Translations under genes and position numbers: made by a program | Source of the DNA: Nereocystis luetkeana | Lineage: Eukaryota > Sar > Phaeophyceae > Laminariales > Laminariaceae | Direction: 5' to 3' | DNA: 64,000 nucleotides | Assembly: GCA_031213475.1 (NCBI GenBank) | Contig: JARUPZ010000006.1 | Span: forward strand, 4,522,045 to 4,586,044 | Part shown: positions 1 through 15,200 of the stretch, one piece after another | How the letters are laid out: every line of letters starts with the position of its first letter | Position numbering within the stretch: the first letter of the stretch is position 1 | The notes under the pieces: model-generated | What the model was told of the DNA's origin: nothing | The model's database searches: none | The model's input: only the letters and a program-made list of their open reading frames with translations

Positions 1-3000
1 CACCGAGGAAAAATGGGGCGTGCTCTCCGGTGTAAGGCGTGGTGAGGGGAGGTGGGTTTCGTGCATGATCTTCAGATTCACATACGCACCTGCCCTCACA
101 AAAATATAAATATGGCATACCAGGTTGTTGGAGGAAACCTTACGGGTCGCTCGGCATAATTGCTGTCCCTTCGGAGAGGAAACATTGCATGGCAGAATGC
201 CAAGAGGACCTACGCAGTAAAAAAGAAAATCACAGTATTATAGGAAAGACATGGAACGAAGAAGAAAGGTGAATACTGCTGACATGACATGAGACGGAAC
301 AAAATGCTGCAGGAGAACAACACTGCAATAAAATAACGTGAGGCAGTGAGGAACTGCTGTACTAACGGCGAAAAGTTAACAGTCCGAGAGAGATAAACGC
401 CGGATGGAGCGAAGGGGAAAATCAAACTCAGAAATAGGTATACCGAAGTACACACATCAGGTCAAACAAAGGGGGAACAACACTCAACGGGGCAGCAGGA
501 GCATAGGTGAATATATACTTCTACTTGGTCGGGCCAGGTTCGTTTCCGCACTACTACCTATCGGCCATCTGATCTTCCTACCGTCACATACAACCGCAAG
601 TAAGTTAGGTGTTAGTAATGCTGCTGCAGCTGTCATGCCCCCCAAGGAATCACCAAACCATACTGATACCCACAAGACTTAAACAAGTACTACTTACTGC
701 TGTAGCACAATAATACTGTTACTAATAATAATGTAGACACAAGACTGTGGCAAGAGAAGGAGCAACACTATATAGAACCAGTAGATCCCGACAAGCCGGG
801 CACCCTGGTACAATGGTTGAGGCTAAGCATCTTTGCAGAGATGTTGAGCATCAGGGCACATAATAAACCGCGATAACCAATCTCCGAGCTGAACGCAAAA
901 TGGAAATTTAACGCAAAAAAACCGAACGCATCGGGACAACAAAAAAAGTAGAGAGCCCGAATAAAGCAAACTTTAATATGACAAACACCGAAAACTATCG
1001 TAGACAGGACTCGCAGCATCCAGTATGGGTCTGTTTCCCGAGGGTGTATGTTAACTTATCACACTGGTGATAAGGTTAGCATGGAGGGAGAGGTCAAGAG
1101 CTCACGCTAAAGAAATGGAGAGAGCACGACGCGGAGCGGTTGCTGCGTGAACATTGGAATACATTTTGAGATTAACGTGGTCAACCGAAGCATCACCTGA
1201 TTTTTATTGAGCCATTCGATTGGACATATTTGCCCTTTCCTCCGTCCCTTTTAGTCTCATCATAGATCCGGAGTCACGCAGCAGGCTTCCTCCCCCCCGT
1301 TGCAAAAGTCCGCGCCTTGCTTTGTATCGCGAGAAGACGTCAGTCCTGTCTCCCCTTATCGGCTCGCGATGTACTGGACATGCCTGACGGATTCCTTATT
1401 TACGGTCTCCCTGGGTGATGTTTTGTTTTGTTGCCTATTGTTGGTGGTCGGTGACAATCGTTACGCTGCGCATTGCCGGGAAAGTAAGACGATAAGCTAA
1501 AGTAAGTATCAAATGGCCGACGAAGGAAACAATAGGAGAGATACATCGCAGGGAATAACGAGACAAAGGGAAGAAGGAGACAAAACAATTCGACGGAAAT
1601 GTAGGGAAGAACACAACAGGGTTAGACCCCACACAGCCAAAAAAAATGTGATTATGAGACAAACAACGTGAGCAACGGGCTGCTGCGCGAATGAGCTCCT
1701 GAGAGCGAGAAACACGCAGGCAACGAAACCGGCTGCAGTTCTCAAAAACAAAACATGCCGTCGGAGCCCACAGCAACTGTAACAGCACAACATGCTATCG
1801 GCCTGCAGATCGAATCTGGACCTTGCCCGATGGTCGGCCACCCCCTTGTCTCTCCCGGTGACACAGGTACATGACAAGGAGCAGCAGTAGTAGTAGCGTC
1901 CATACTAGACCGAAGGCACACGCTAGTTTATTTAGAAACGGCCACTAGGGGCCGGCGGTCAACCCTTTATTCTGGGCACACGTGTGAACATGCGCACTCG
2001 CCTAATCAACACGCCTATATATTTCTTGAATTTTTGTCTAAACGCGTGGCACGATATATGTAGCGCATTATCTTCCAAACATTCCTGACTGACATGGGGC
2101 TTCTTTTTACCCAGATTCGTCGGGATTTTATATTTTCGTTTCGCAATTTTTTATTTTTTATTGTTTCCTAGGCCATGGGAATATTCGTTCCGAGTGTTCT
2201 CTGGGGATTATGCACGTCAGCGTTGGGGTGGATTATAATAGGTTATAAAACAAGGAGCCTCGGAAAGATAACGATGCACCTCTGCTGTGACATGCGTCCT
2301 GAACATATTACGGGCTCTCTTCACACGTTGTTTTGACACTGGACGCTTTATTACATGTTTGGGTTCCCGTCAATTGCCCTTCAGATTCTTAGTCTAACTC
2401 ATCCCATTGGATTTCGTACTACTACTGGTACCTTTGATATTCTGCGAGGACCGCCTTCAAAATCACCGAGAAACCGTCAGGCAGTGTTATATAGTCGTGG
2501 CTCCTTGCCTTTAAAGTTTGCTGGAAACGTTGCGGGGTCATCCACCTCCAAGTATACATGCGGTAGGCGCTACTTAGTTTCTCCTGTTTGTTGGCTTCGA
2601 TGGAAGTACACACATCGGCGGTACCTAGAAGAAGCTGATTACATTCAGTATTATTAGTAGCTGTCTACTCGAGGACTGTATCGATAAATCACAATGTATG
2701 TGGAAAATGATGTAACATAGTTACTGTTGGTGCTTTCGCTGGTGCTTGAAATCAATGGTAGGAAACAAGGAAGCAGATCAGGGGCGTGACACATATGTAC
2801 ATTAAATTTTGAGAATGGGTGATACGATATTTTTAGTTTCACCCGATAGATGCTTATCGACTCGCAGATTTGTTATTTTGGAGTCTAGCTCCCTCCAATA
2901 GTACTCATTTTCTTGGTGTTGTTACAAAAGTGTCCTGTACTGCATCACGAGTCACTCCGGGGTAGTAGTAAACAGTCCCTACCATCTGAGCGTTGGGAGA

Positions 3001-3140
3001 TAAGGTAAGAAATATCGAGTCGTACATTTTACATGCATACCAGGCACTCGTACCAGTTACGAAGTACCCGGTATTAATAGCAGGTTAAACTTTGCCTACG
3101 CACGTTTCCGACAGTATATATGATTCGAAAAATTGCGCAG
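1..3140. other. No supported gene; probably intron of the amine-oxidase-like gene
   Basis: No convincing exon was found on either strand. The short ORFs here lack splice signals and protein-like composition. The exon at 3141 begins in the middle of a codon and in the middle of an FAD-binding fold, so at least one upstream exon exists. I looked for a GxGxxG-type dinucleotide-binding exon here and did not find one; it probably lies left of the window. Positions 1263-1380 resemble 53701-53815 (see the dispersed repeat entries). Confidence 0.4.
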
Positions 3141-3337
3141 GTGGCCGGATGCGGTCGGTACGCGGCGAAGAGATGCCCGAAGAACTCACTGCTATCGGCT
3201 CCAAGGCCCTCGACGTTGGGGCTTACCGCGCGTGGCCGGGCTTGCACCCGATCGTCATTGCCGCCTGGGCGGAACTAGGGGTGAAGACCGGCTGCTACCA
3301 TGACATCGCTTTCCGCACGGGTAACTGTGTTGACGAG
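3141..3337 (+). CDS. Amine-oxidase-like gene, first visible exon (GGRM motif)
   Basis: The acceptor is the AG of TTGCGCAG at 3139-3140 and the exon enters at phase 1. It encodes GGRMRSV, then ALDVGAYRAWPGLHPIV and WAELGVKTGCY, matching the region just after the Rossmann fold of flavin amine oxidases. Two donors are possible: GTATAG after 3337 (phase 0, ending NCVDE) or GTAACT after 3320 (phase 1). GC is clearly higher than in the flanks. Confidence 0.65.
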
Positions 3338-4165
3338 GTATAGTCAGCGCCACATTGAGCGGTGATGACGATTGCGTTGTGCACAAGAAAGAAAGAAAAT
3401 CGATTGGTCTGATGGCTGATACAGTGGACTCAGGTATGATGCCTGTATCTCCTCTCGCAACTGACCCTTCACACTATTTTGGGTCTGGGTATGCTGCTCC
3501 TTTTTACCTGGTTCTAGCCTTCTTTTGCATAGCAAGGGCGCGTGTTTGGATAATATCGCAAATCAATACCAGGCATACAAAATATGGTGAAACATCAAAC
3601 AAGAAAGCCATCGACCTTCCGGCATAATACTTATTTCTTCGTGTCGGACCAGCCGGCACATTGACCACACATTCATTGAACGTCAACCATTGCCGTGATG
3701 CCATGCCTGCTCCTTACAGCATGCATCGTTTACAGACCAATATACGAGTAAGACTACAGCAAAAAAAGTAGTTATGCGCCCTGAGCCCACATCTTCGTCG
3801 CGATCTCATCTGATCTGATTCTGCTGTTGTTGTTGCGTCTTGGGTGCACCTCGTGTGCCTCGGAGATGGAAAAAATAGAGTGTTGACTTTTTTTGAGCAT
3901 TCCTTGGTTGAACCTCTCACTACAGTAAATCAAGTCCTCAATTAGTTACAGTAAATCCGTCCGGCAATACCGAACTTTCATTATTATTGTGTGTCCTTTC
4001 AAAAACGTTTTCTGTAACCACTCTAAAAACAGAATAATACGAGTCATACTTACTCCTACTACGGCCAATACCCCCCGTTACAACCTGGCATGTATCATGA
4101 GGTACGTGATGGGGGAGGAAATAAATGCGGTGGCCGCTTATCCGCATATATATGCTCGCAATGAT

Positions 4166-4201
<36 letters not shown>

Positions 4202-6196
4202 AGCACGGTGCAATAAGCTGGGGCTGCCCAAGCGACAGTACAACCAAGGAGTTTATGTGCAATGTTTCAAAGCTTGAGACACACACATACATGGCAAAAA
4301 TATTCGAAATGCAATATCGACGATCATCTACAGTTGGTTCGAGGTGAGATCGATGATCGTGTCCGGAGGGTGGCCCGTTTCAGGGCACCCCAGTCAGTGC
4401 GCGGAAGAGCTAGGGGTGATCTGGGCCGATAGGGCTGTTTTCGCCATCGCCCTTGACAATACCTATGGCCCTTCCAGTGGATCAGTACTACTGTCCGAGG
4501 GGCCGCACATTTCTTCGCTCGTAGGTGTCCTATTAGACGGCAAATAAAATATCGACCTACAATGTTTGTGGTGGAACGGTCTCTGGGTTCAGCCCGTTCG
4601 TTGTAGCTGTTCAATGTCGGCTCACTCTGATGAATGTCGCGACTGACTGTCGGTCCGGCCCGCGCACGCAGAAACCAGGTGGCTATGTTCCCCTGTCATA
4701 ACAGCACAGCAGTTCGACTACATTTTTTTTGTTTGCTTTCGCGCATACATACATGCATGCACCCCTCACTGCAGCCAGCACAGGACGCAACTAACGGCGT
4801 GGCGGCAGCGGCGATATGTATGCTTGCAAGTTCTTCGTCAATGAGCGTATTATTAACAAAGCAGCCCAGGTACGTGTAGCTGCTTGCGTCAGATAGATAT
4901 GAAACTAGATCGACCCAACAGCCTAAACAAATGCTGTATGGGCCCACCAACAAGAACTACCTAATCTGGGCAAACCCGATATTGTTTTTGGGGGATGATT
5001 TTCGGACAACCTTGACCTTAGTCATTTTTACAGGGATTTGTCTAGAGTTCGCCAATGAGCCGGTTGTCTCGAGTCAATATTCTTGGCATTCTCCACAAAG
5101 TGAGCATTATGTCAATATATATGGCACTTTCGTACTGGCGGGCCAATACTGCTGCATCCTGAATTTGTTCTGACAATTCTTGAACGAGTAACCGGGCAAG
5201 GTACACAAGGCGGCAGCAGTGGGCATCGGGCTAGGTTTTGTGCAAAATATCTCGCGGGTTCCATCCCACAATAACGTTGTTCGACTACGCAACACAGCCG
5301 ATACATTGCGTTGATTACTCTGACTGCTGTGTTGTTGCAGTATCAATCCTATCCTGCCAACATTTCGTCACTCACTTATTTCGGCAATATTGCTGGAATT
5401 TGTAATTTTTTTAAACAGCAGCAAAACATGGGCATACCATGCTTGTGCGCTCACGCCGGCCGCTCGAGCCCTCGAGCAGGCCACCTGATATTTATGTCTT
5501 TATCGGGCGCGATCGGGGCAAGCAAGCACGATGTAGCCGAAGAAGAAAACGAAAAAGTCCAGCTTGCGTCAAGACAATTGGCCTCGAAGTGCGTAGAGGA
5601 CTCGGAAATTGTGTACTTCATCGGGATGAATCTGGCTGTCATATGCATGAATTGTTGTTTGTTGGTAACGCGTCCCTGAGCGACGGAAATATTCAATTCC
5701 AGACAAAAAATCAACATCAATTCCAACCCTTGCAACATATACCATATGGCAATACGCGGAGGAAGATGGTTTATACATAAACAACAGTTCCAGGGGATCA
5801 AAAACACTTTTCGGCAACGTTAACTACAGGTATCAATGCATCACCTATGCGTACTATTGCTTTGGTCACGGACGCTGCGCAGCGCCGACCACTCACACAC
5901 GGAAGGGGGAGTGAATAAACAAAATTAGCCGAGCGCCACTAAGGATAATGAAACAAATGTCGGACGGGTGACACTAAACTAAACTGGCGTGGTGCGACCC
6001 GACTGTTGAAGCTGAAACACCCACTCGTAGGGTAACCTCTCTCGATTTCATCGACGCGGTCGAGCATACACATCTCAATATCCACAATAGGACCGCACGT
6101 CGACACGCCACGAAGCGAGAATGCGCGTATTCTCAGCGTAAGAGCAGTCAAGATGGTAATGATAATGATGATGATGATGATGATGATGATGAGGAC

Positions 6197-6265
<69 letters not shown>

Positions 6266-9200
6266 AATGATGATGATGATGATGTTGGTGGTGGTAGTGT
6301 CCTGACATTACATTACAGTGGTTTCCCATTGCCCTGAGACCTCGCCCGTGGCCTCGAAACATGCCTGAAAACAAAGCAACAAGCGCGTCAAAAGAAGCCA
6401 ACGAACAAAGACAAATAATCGGCGCAACACGTGTGCTCCAGGGAACAGTATACCAGTAATTAGCCATTTTTGAAAACACAGCAGCAACTCAAAATTAAGA
6501 GAATAGACAGCGGTTGACGACAGTTGTCGACGCGAAATGATTGCAAGGTGACAGTGTTTGCTGTCTGTCGACGGGGGGAAAAACAGTAAAATCGTCTCTG
6601 ACAGAACGTACTACATGAACCACATTTATTTTCTTTTTTTCCCTAATAATACTGTCGGATTCGCTCTCACCAGTATACACCAGCACAGTCCCGCCAGTCT
6701 AGGAATATCGACACTGATTTGGAGCGGTGGCGACCCACCGGCATACTAGAGCAGTCCCACCTACCCAGGATTCCCGAGACCGATTCTGAGCGGAAGCGAC
6801 CCACCAATATACCAGCGCAGCACCACCAACCTGGGATTACCTGTACTTGTTTGGAGCGATAGCGACCCACCAGTATATCAACATAGGACCATCAGCCCCG
6901 GTTTCCCTAGACTGATCTGGAGCGCAAGCGACCTACCAGTATACCAGCGCAGTCCCGCCGACTTAGGATACCCTAGGCTAATTTGGAGCGGTAGTAACCT
7001 ACCAGTATACCAACGCAGTACCACCAGCCTAGGATTCCCCAGACGGATTTGGAGCGGTTGCGTCCAACCCGTATACCGAGCGTAGTACCACCAACCTAGA
7101 ATTCCCTGTACTTGTTTGGAGCGGGGAGCGACCCACCAGTATACCAAGCGAAGTCCCACTTGCCTAGGATTCCCGACATTGATTTGCAGCGGTAGCATAC
7201 CAGCGCTGTAGCCCTGCGTCTGCCTTGGGTGTGCGCCTCCTGCGCTGCTTGGTGTTTTTTTTTCCTATGTTCTGTGTTCCTGCTGCGTGTCCAGTGATTT
7301 GCCCTGTGTGTTGTGTGTTCTGTGTGATCTGCTGCGTGTACCGTACGCTCAGTCTGGGTATTTGGTGCTTGCTGTGTGTATTTCAGGAGCGCTGTGTGCT
7401 GTGCGTGGGCTCGTGGGTCTGCTGTGTGTCATCACAGTGTCACGCAGTCCCGCACCTCCTGTTCTACCTTCCTTTTACTCAAAACTCCCCTCCTCCGCGG
7501 ATTCGTGTACGATACAAGCTCGTCTCGTTTTCGTCCCTTGTCTTGTACCCCAGGCTGATTCTACAGTGCCCCTCTCATTTCCATTTCGCAACGAATATGG
7601 GAACCTCCGTCAGCGCGTATACGATACCATTTTGTCCTCTTTTCGTGTCGTTTCTTATACCCATCGGTAGTGGGGCCTGGGGGAGGCGACGAAAGAGAAG
7701 AAGAGGGAAACATTTCCAAGGCTTGAGCAGGCGTTCTTGATACGGGTCCCTCAAGTTTTCGGGTTTTGTTCCCGACGGAGTAAAACCATTTTGTGCACTT
7801 CTTGGGTAACACACGCTCGTTCCGACGGGTTGGTTCTTCGTCGTCCGGAGACACAAGAAGATTCGAAGAAATCGCTCATCTGCATCTTGACACATATGCA
7901 TACTGTGCCTCGTTAATGAACGCAACTCGACCACGGTAGGACGTTTTGAACAGGAACTCCAATTGCGGTAGAGTGTCACACTTCCGTCCATCCAGCCGTT
8001 ATTTTGACTGCACGCCGCCGACCTCGTTCTGTCTTGGCAGTGTGACCCTTCCCATCGGATCCACAAATATCTCCGAGACAAGTACATCCCTTTCGAGGAC
8101 ACACAGGTGAGTGCAGACACTACTCTCCCAAACGTTGGCTGATTTTCATAGTTCCCCGTCCAGAGCAGGCCACGGCACGTTCAAAAATGTATTCATGTTT
8201 GGTAGTCACCGTTCGATCGTGCGACGGGAGCGGGGGAGGGGCATTGGAGATAACAGGCGTCCGTAGTTCATCCCTATTTCTGCCAAGGAAATCGAGGAAA
8301 ACAACAGAATTTGGGTGCATCGAAAAGTCATTATAATACCGTTTATAGCACGAAGCTTCGCGAATTACACTTTTTTCTGTCATCGCTCGAGGGCGGTCGG
8401 GGTCCCGCAGTTGTCTGTTATGTGTCGGGCTCGCATATTAGGTGGAAGGTCCGTGTTCAAAATGGTTCGGTCCCCATACTACAAGGAAGACATTCTCTCC
8501 TTGCTTTTTCACGGCAAAACTTGTTTGTGCTGCAATTGCTCCCCCCCTGTGTTAACGCGCCTCGTTTCGTGTTGGTTGCTTTCGGCCACCAGGACTCCAC
8601 CAACGATCTACCCTACAACTTCGGGCCTAGCAACTCGTGGGACGTCAACTCCTCCTACCTGAGTCCCTACGACTGGCTTTACGGGGAGTACGCCCCACCT
8701 TTCTGGGCTGACAACTTCGAAGCCCTGGCCCTGAGCGAGGTGCGGCTCATCCAGCCAGGCGCGATATCTGGCGCAAACCGGCCCCACATATCGAACCGGT
8801 ATTTCTTCCCCGTGTTTGGAAGGAATCTTGCGCATTTTGGTGGATGTTTTTAAAAATATAGTGTTCTGCGGACGTGTGAGCAGGTTTGATGTCCTCTCGT
8901 CTCCGTCCACGTTTCAGCGGCCCTTCATTGGAACCATGGCGTGTACCTGGCACTCTCGATCACGGTGCGGATACGTTCGTCATCCCCTTCCTTTAGCACA
9001 CGTTTTCCGGCGGCGCAATCACGACAATCGCGAAGCCGGGCGAAGAGCTCGTGATTGGTTGCTGGGTTCTGCGTGAGTGTTTCCAAGAAGCGTATGGGAG
9101 GCACTGCTTGTGGCATGCCCGACGTTTCTGTGAGAGGTGATATCCAACCAATGTACACACAAAAAAAAGGTAACCAAGTCGAGGCTACCTACGTCCTTTC

Positions 9201-12200
9201 GGCATGGACCGACAGCACGGAAAGAATAATAGCATGACCTGGTTTTGCGCGAGCCACCTAATGCGTCAATCCCGACGAAACAAGTTTTCACGACGGGTTC
9301 ATACTAAGGTGGAGGTGCACCAACCATTGTCTCAATCCCCTCAGTCGAGCCCAAGCATGCTTGAAGGTGCGACCCGAACAACAAATTCACGGCGGCTTGG
9401 GGACCCAGCCAAACATTGGTTAGGCCGAACACGGTATTTCGACCCAAGAATGTCTAATTCCTCCCCATGAACCCTTCGGGTAGGGTTTCTCTACCCCCAA
9501 AAATGCTGCCCCTGTCCTAGGGTGCGTCGGTCGACGAGCTCAGGCAACAGGTGTGTGCCTGCTCGGTGACGCGGTCGACGGGAGGAAAAACATATTTGGG
9601 AAGGAGCAGAGGGGGGACATCTGAGATTCGGTCATCGGCTTGGGAGACAAATTACAATAGTCTACGTATCAGTAAATATACACCTTGTTTAGGTTGGCAG
9701 TTCTGCTCGAAACGTTGTTGCTTCGTGGTGTACTGGCGTGTCTCGGTGCAGGACTCCAAAGTCAGATGGGCCGCACGAGACGCCATTGTGGCAGCGTCCC
9801 GAGACTACGAGATCGACGGGACCCCATCCACCATGCTCACCCTGGAGCTTCTCTCCATGAATGGTCACAACAGGTTCGTATGCGTGGTGCGTTCGGGTCT
9901 CTCGCCAGCCTCTCAATGGACGTGCCCTTACGAAGTAACGTTTGCCGATAACTGCTAGGTACACAACAGGATTGGCACCAAACAACGTGCACAGTGGCGA
10001 CCGCACAGCCGGCCTTGCTCGGGTCGCAGAGAACATTGAGAGTAGCCATGCCTAGGTACCTCCAGAAAATGATAACATGTCTATCCTTTCATACTATGTG
10101 TCTGTTCGGCAAGAAACTGTATGAAATAGGCAGGTACCAAGAGGTTAGGAGTGCTCTGTGGGTCCGAGCATCGTGTGTTTGGGCGATATACACGGCTAGG
10201 GTTCGAAATCAGATTAGTAGACGATCATACAGCAACTCGCTACCGGGTATAGCTAAATACAGCTCTCCGAATGTAGGTAGCTCTGTAGTACGATGCATCT
10301 AGCGTGAGCGCTGGACCGAGCAACCCGCCAGCCGCTGTTAAGACTGAGGCTATCTGAATAGTGTTCAGCCGAAATCAAAGCGACCCGTGGCAGGCAATAT
10401 CATCGTCGCTTGTTGTTTGGGACCACACTCTTCGAACTTCGGCGTACGTAACATAATCAGTAATCAGGCAGGCAAAGTCGGTCTTGAACCAAGGGCCACG
10501 GCGCCAAAGCTTAGAGCTTTCGTTGGAGCCCACACTGTATCGATCGGTTTTAGCGAAGGGGTTCGGGGATCGACCGTAGACGAGGTTCCAAGTCATCCCC
10601 TTCGCCATTCACCGGTCTGGTCTGGTGCGATAGAACCTAACAGCTAACCGGTTTGAAACAAACACCTGATCGGAAAATATCGTCCACCTCGATTGTTGCA
10701 GTCGTGTTGCCACTACCATTCAGCGTTTATACCGCTCTGAGATGAACGAACGACGTTCACGAACCCTACCAGACCCTGCGCTTCTTCGCTCCAAACAGTA
10801 ACGGCGTACACATGACCAAGGAAGACTACGACTTTTTTCTAGACGCTGACTGCAGCGTGGGGGAACACGTTACGACGCGCATCAGCTTCCACGAAATGGT
10901 CGTGGAATACGCGAACTACTTTGCCAATGGTGAGGCAGAGGGGTCATATTATCGTACGTGAGCGTAGGCAAACAAAACTTGCATCTGGTTCAGGTGTTCC
11001 GTGCATCCGATGTGTGTACATACTAGTACAACGACAAGAAAGTACAGGCAGGGCAAGTGATCAGAGGGTTAACGTAGATTCGATCACTACCTCAGCAGTC
11101 GAGGTCAAATGCCCAAGCCTGTACGAGAGGCCCCGAGTGAGCGTGTGAAAGTTGCGTGGGTCACAATAACTTCAACTTATCAACCCCAGCACGCCCCCCT
11201 CTACGCATGATAGTCGCATTCGGGGAATAGCCACCTCCACTGCGTTGTGCTGAATCGCCCCAGTGCGGGTGACTCCTCCGTACGTTTCGTAAGAACCATG
11301 CGAAACGAAATTATTACCGCGTGGATTGTTCGGGTCGCCAGAAAGTGATGATACCGTGCACTTTGTTCGTGTGTCACAGCCGAGGGAAAGTGAATGTCCA
11401 TGTCCTTAACATTGGCGAATAGGGGAAACCGTTCACGCCGACCTGCCTGCCATGAAACGACGGGGCCCTGGTCCAGGACCATCTAGGCTATGCCCAGGTA
11501 TCCGGTAGTAATCCCTCTGTTTTCGAACGCAACAGATGCTTTAGGATTCCTCGGCCAGACCTACGTTTGTTTTCCTTAAGCGAGGCACCGCTCTCTGCTC
11601 GCTGCCTGCCTGCCTAAACCGGTAAATGCCCGCTCCCTACGTTCGACGCCCCCTATGCTTTGCACAGGCTTTGGCCAGGGTCTTGGAGGCTATTTCTTGG
11701 TAAGGGTTGCAATCTGCAGTGTTTTGCATGCTCCTGCCCGAAGCTTGTTTGGACATAGGGTCACCTCAATTGGCGATATGCTCACGGCGACTGGACGTGC
11801 GTCAGAAACTGTACTACGAGTATTGTTTGATGTTCTAAAGCGTATTAGGTGGGCGGCGGAGAGTGTTTATGTAGTCTTGACATGCCGCCGAACGCGTTCT
11901 GTCTTGAGCGTATCCAGCTACGGCGTTGGTGGATATTTGACGACTATAGGAAGGGCCTTACCGGCGTCAGCCTCGACGCGCTCTACCCTGCGAGTCTCCA
12001 GTTATTAGGCAGGTGGTAGATTATCCCGGATTGTATTGCGTTCTCTACAGGCGTCAGCCCGCTGAGGTTTGTTGATCGTTTGCTGGAATCATGATTCACA
12101 CGAGGAGATTAAGAAGAGATACCTCGCCCAAAACCACTTGAGATAGTTCTGCATGATGGTGATCTCAACGCCGGGGTGGTGATAGAAAGACGATGGTTGG

Positions 12201-15200
12201 ATCAAAATAGTATAGCGAACAAGTGTTTGTTCCGGCCTAAGTGGGTGCTTTTCCTGCGACGGCGCGCTGGTGGCTGACCGTGCATATTTCTCTACGTAGC
12301 CGGCGTTAATAAGGAATTGGCTCGCCCTATGGAGATCGGTTCAAGAGCTTGCAGCGTGGGGATTCATGGGGAAGGTTCCCGCGAAATATAATACCGTGCA
12401 GCGTAGACGAATTATGACATCGTGTGGCGCGCAAAGGAAATTTGTATCGAGGTCGAATTCTCAAACCGAGCTTGCATTCGGGCCGCCTCAACGCTGGTTG
12501 ACCGCAGTTTCAAATTTATACTACGGGTCCACAATCAGGGGCCTGAGCAGGCCCCAGTGGCCATAGCACGTCTGTGGTCTGGAAAGCCGTTCATCATACC
12601 GTCAATTCCTTCGTCGCGATGGACAATTACAGGTGCCCGTGGATTCAGACGGGAAACAACTGGGCTTCGACCTGTTTGCTGTACTCATGTGGGAAAGGCT
12701 TGAGGCTAAGGTACGCAGGCGTCAGCATTAGCCCCAACGGGCTTCAACGTCGACAGAGTATGGTGCACATGGCGTGTATGGTTTTTTTCCCCTTCGTGTG
12801 CGGTAGAGATTGGAGAACATTGTGGGGCAACGAGCCACTCACGATGCACATTAGACGCGATCGTGCTTCGCGTCGATCCGCGCTGGGCTCTTGGTCTACT
12901 CACGCTGTGTAATGTGTTATTTATTCCCTATGTCCCCCTTGTTCTCTACCATGCCTCTCTGACGCGGGCTACCGGTGCGCCTGAGTGAGTTTATTTCGCA
13001 CATACGCCAGGCTAACCCTGACCAGTTCGACACAGCGTGCCCTCTCTCTACTCGCCTCCATCTCCTTCCGCTACTGTCTCACGATATATCATGCGCGCGC
13101 CCGGTACCATACCAACCCCCCCCCCCCCCTCGCTCGTGCCCCCACGTGGTCATGCGAGCTATTCAGGGGGTACGACTGTACTTCAAACACCAGGTGTATG
13201 GCACACGCCCAAACCCGAAGAGGGGCAAGAACGCAGTCGTCAGGGTCCGGAACATGGATAGCGGGGAAAAGTTCAGGATCAACACCGAGCACGCCGTGCT
13301 AAACGTCCCCCCCGAGGCTAGTCATGCTGCCAAGCTTGAAGCTTGCTACGTGTTATTCGTACGGGTTTTGCCCAATATTTTATGAGCGGGGAGCGGGGCA
13401 GGGGGGGGTAAAAGGCGGGAGAGGACTGCATAGTAATTGGTGCTCGCGTCCACGTTTCTAGAAGCGATTTTTCAACATATTCAATAAACTGTTCATGCTT
13501 GAGGGTTTCCAAGTGTCGTTTAATCCCTGCTTCTCCCACGCTTGGACCATCATGTTCGACGTTCACGAGGCTCGCCGCCGTACGGGTTTTGCCCAATATT
13601 TTATGAGCGGGGAGCGGGGCAGGGGGGGGTAAAAGGCGGGAGAGGACTGCATAGTAATTGGTGCTCGCGTCCACGTTTCTAGAAGCGATTTTTCAACATA
13701 TTCAATAAACTGTTCATGCTTGAGCGTTTCCATGTGTCGTTTAATCCCTGCTTCTCCCACGCTTGGACCATCATGTTCGACGTTCACGAGGCTCGCCGCC
13801 GTTTCTTCGATACTCTCGGGAAACATCTGACGGAGTTCGTATAATTTGTAGGATCTCTCCGCCATTTAAAAGTGGCGGTGATGCGGCTGTTCACGGGCGC
13901 CGCATTCTACGATAGAGGGCAGCACATTTTCGCTAAATTGTTTTTCTAAATGACGAGATTCCTTAATACATAAGCTTCGGAATGCCAATCTTCTTTCGAA
14001 AAAATGACCTTTTCCGTTTACTTGGACCATGGAATTATTCGTCGGGATGCACTTTCATATTGCTGGAGTCAGTTTTCGGGTGAGATGTGCGGAGATCCTT
14101 AAGTGAGGAGCCTCAGACAATGTAGGGGCCTCTATCGTAGAACGTCTGGGGTGTTCTCACGCCCCAGTTCCACCTGGACTGCAGTTTGCGCTGTATCTCG
14201 TAACTGTTTGATTTGGTCGAGCGACTCTACTGTTTGCCTTTGGTCGGGAATTTTCTCGTGCATCTGCTCCTGCGGCTGCTTGTTTCATCTACGTGTTTCG
14301 ATACTTCGACGGTGGCAGTTTATCCTGGAAGTGCTTGGCGACGGCGCCATCGAGAAGTACGGCCGCGACGACCTCTACAACGTGTTTCTGGCGAACGAGC
14401 AGTGGAACTTCGTGAAGGCTTGTGAGTGAGTCGCTGGCGGTTCTCGCGCAGAAGGCGACCGTCGGAAAATGCATCACCTCCCGCACTTCGCCTGGCTGAA
14501 CCGGGAGCATGATGCATAAAGCCCGCTGCAGTCGCCATGACGCATTCGTACTTGAAGTTAAAGGGGCATTATATATGAGCGATGAAAACGGCGTTCAACA
14601 GGCCGCGACCAGGGCTATCGACGTGAACTCCCCCAGTAGCCCAGAGCACATATTCGTCCTACGGGATGCACCTTGTTCTGTCAATCTCCGCTGCCCCAGA
14701 CGTACACACAATACATGGAGCGAATCATTGATCGAGGGTTGGGTCTATCACCCCCGACTCTCGTCAAACGTGCGTTTGATTATTTGTCGGATGGTGGCTC
14801 AGGCCGTCGAGCTATACACAGGTGGGTCCCCCTTTTCCCCTTGCTAATAGAGCTAGTAATGTTGGTGTGGCGCTTCTTTCGTGGTAGTTCTCCTTTGAAG
14901 CGCGAAAGGTGCAAGCCCATTTCTCACACGTTTTCCATTCCTCAGCCCTCCGGGACGAGTACCGTAACGCAGTTTGTCGCCCACGAAAGACGCGCGACGT
15001 TCGACGTGTGTCGGGAAAGAGTAGCTGTCGCCGTCCACGGTAGTGAGCTGTAAGCATTACCCGCCGCGTTCCAAACAATCAACTATTTTGTCCCTACTCA
15101 GTGGGAGCGTCGCGCTTCGTGAAGCACACTGGAAGAGGGTGCATAAATTCAAAGTAGGGGGTGATCTGTTCTCAGTCATGTGAACAGGTACAGTCGGGTG

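Noticed and set aside
6075-6479. Minus-strand ORF with a long polyhistidine run
   Set aside because: It is the antisense of the (GAT)n microsatellite; no conserved residues outside the repeat.
6667-7198. Minus-strand repeat proteins (LPLQISLGNP-type)
   Set aside because: Produced by the 67-bp minisatellite; the frame changes with each unit.
12020-12073. A 16-nt micro-exon after TTCTCTACAG
   Set aside because: It would close the phase but implies an intron under 40 nt; unlike all other introns here.
14956-15053. Exon after CCTCAG at 14955
   Set aside because: With the entry phase set by the previous exon it meets TAA after a few codons; the longer open frame needs an unspliced intron.
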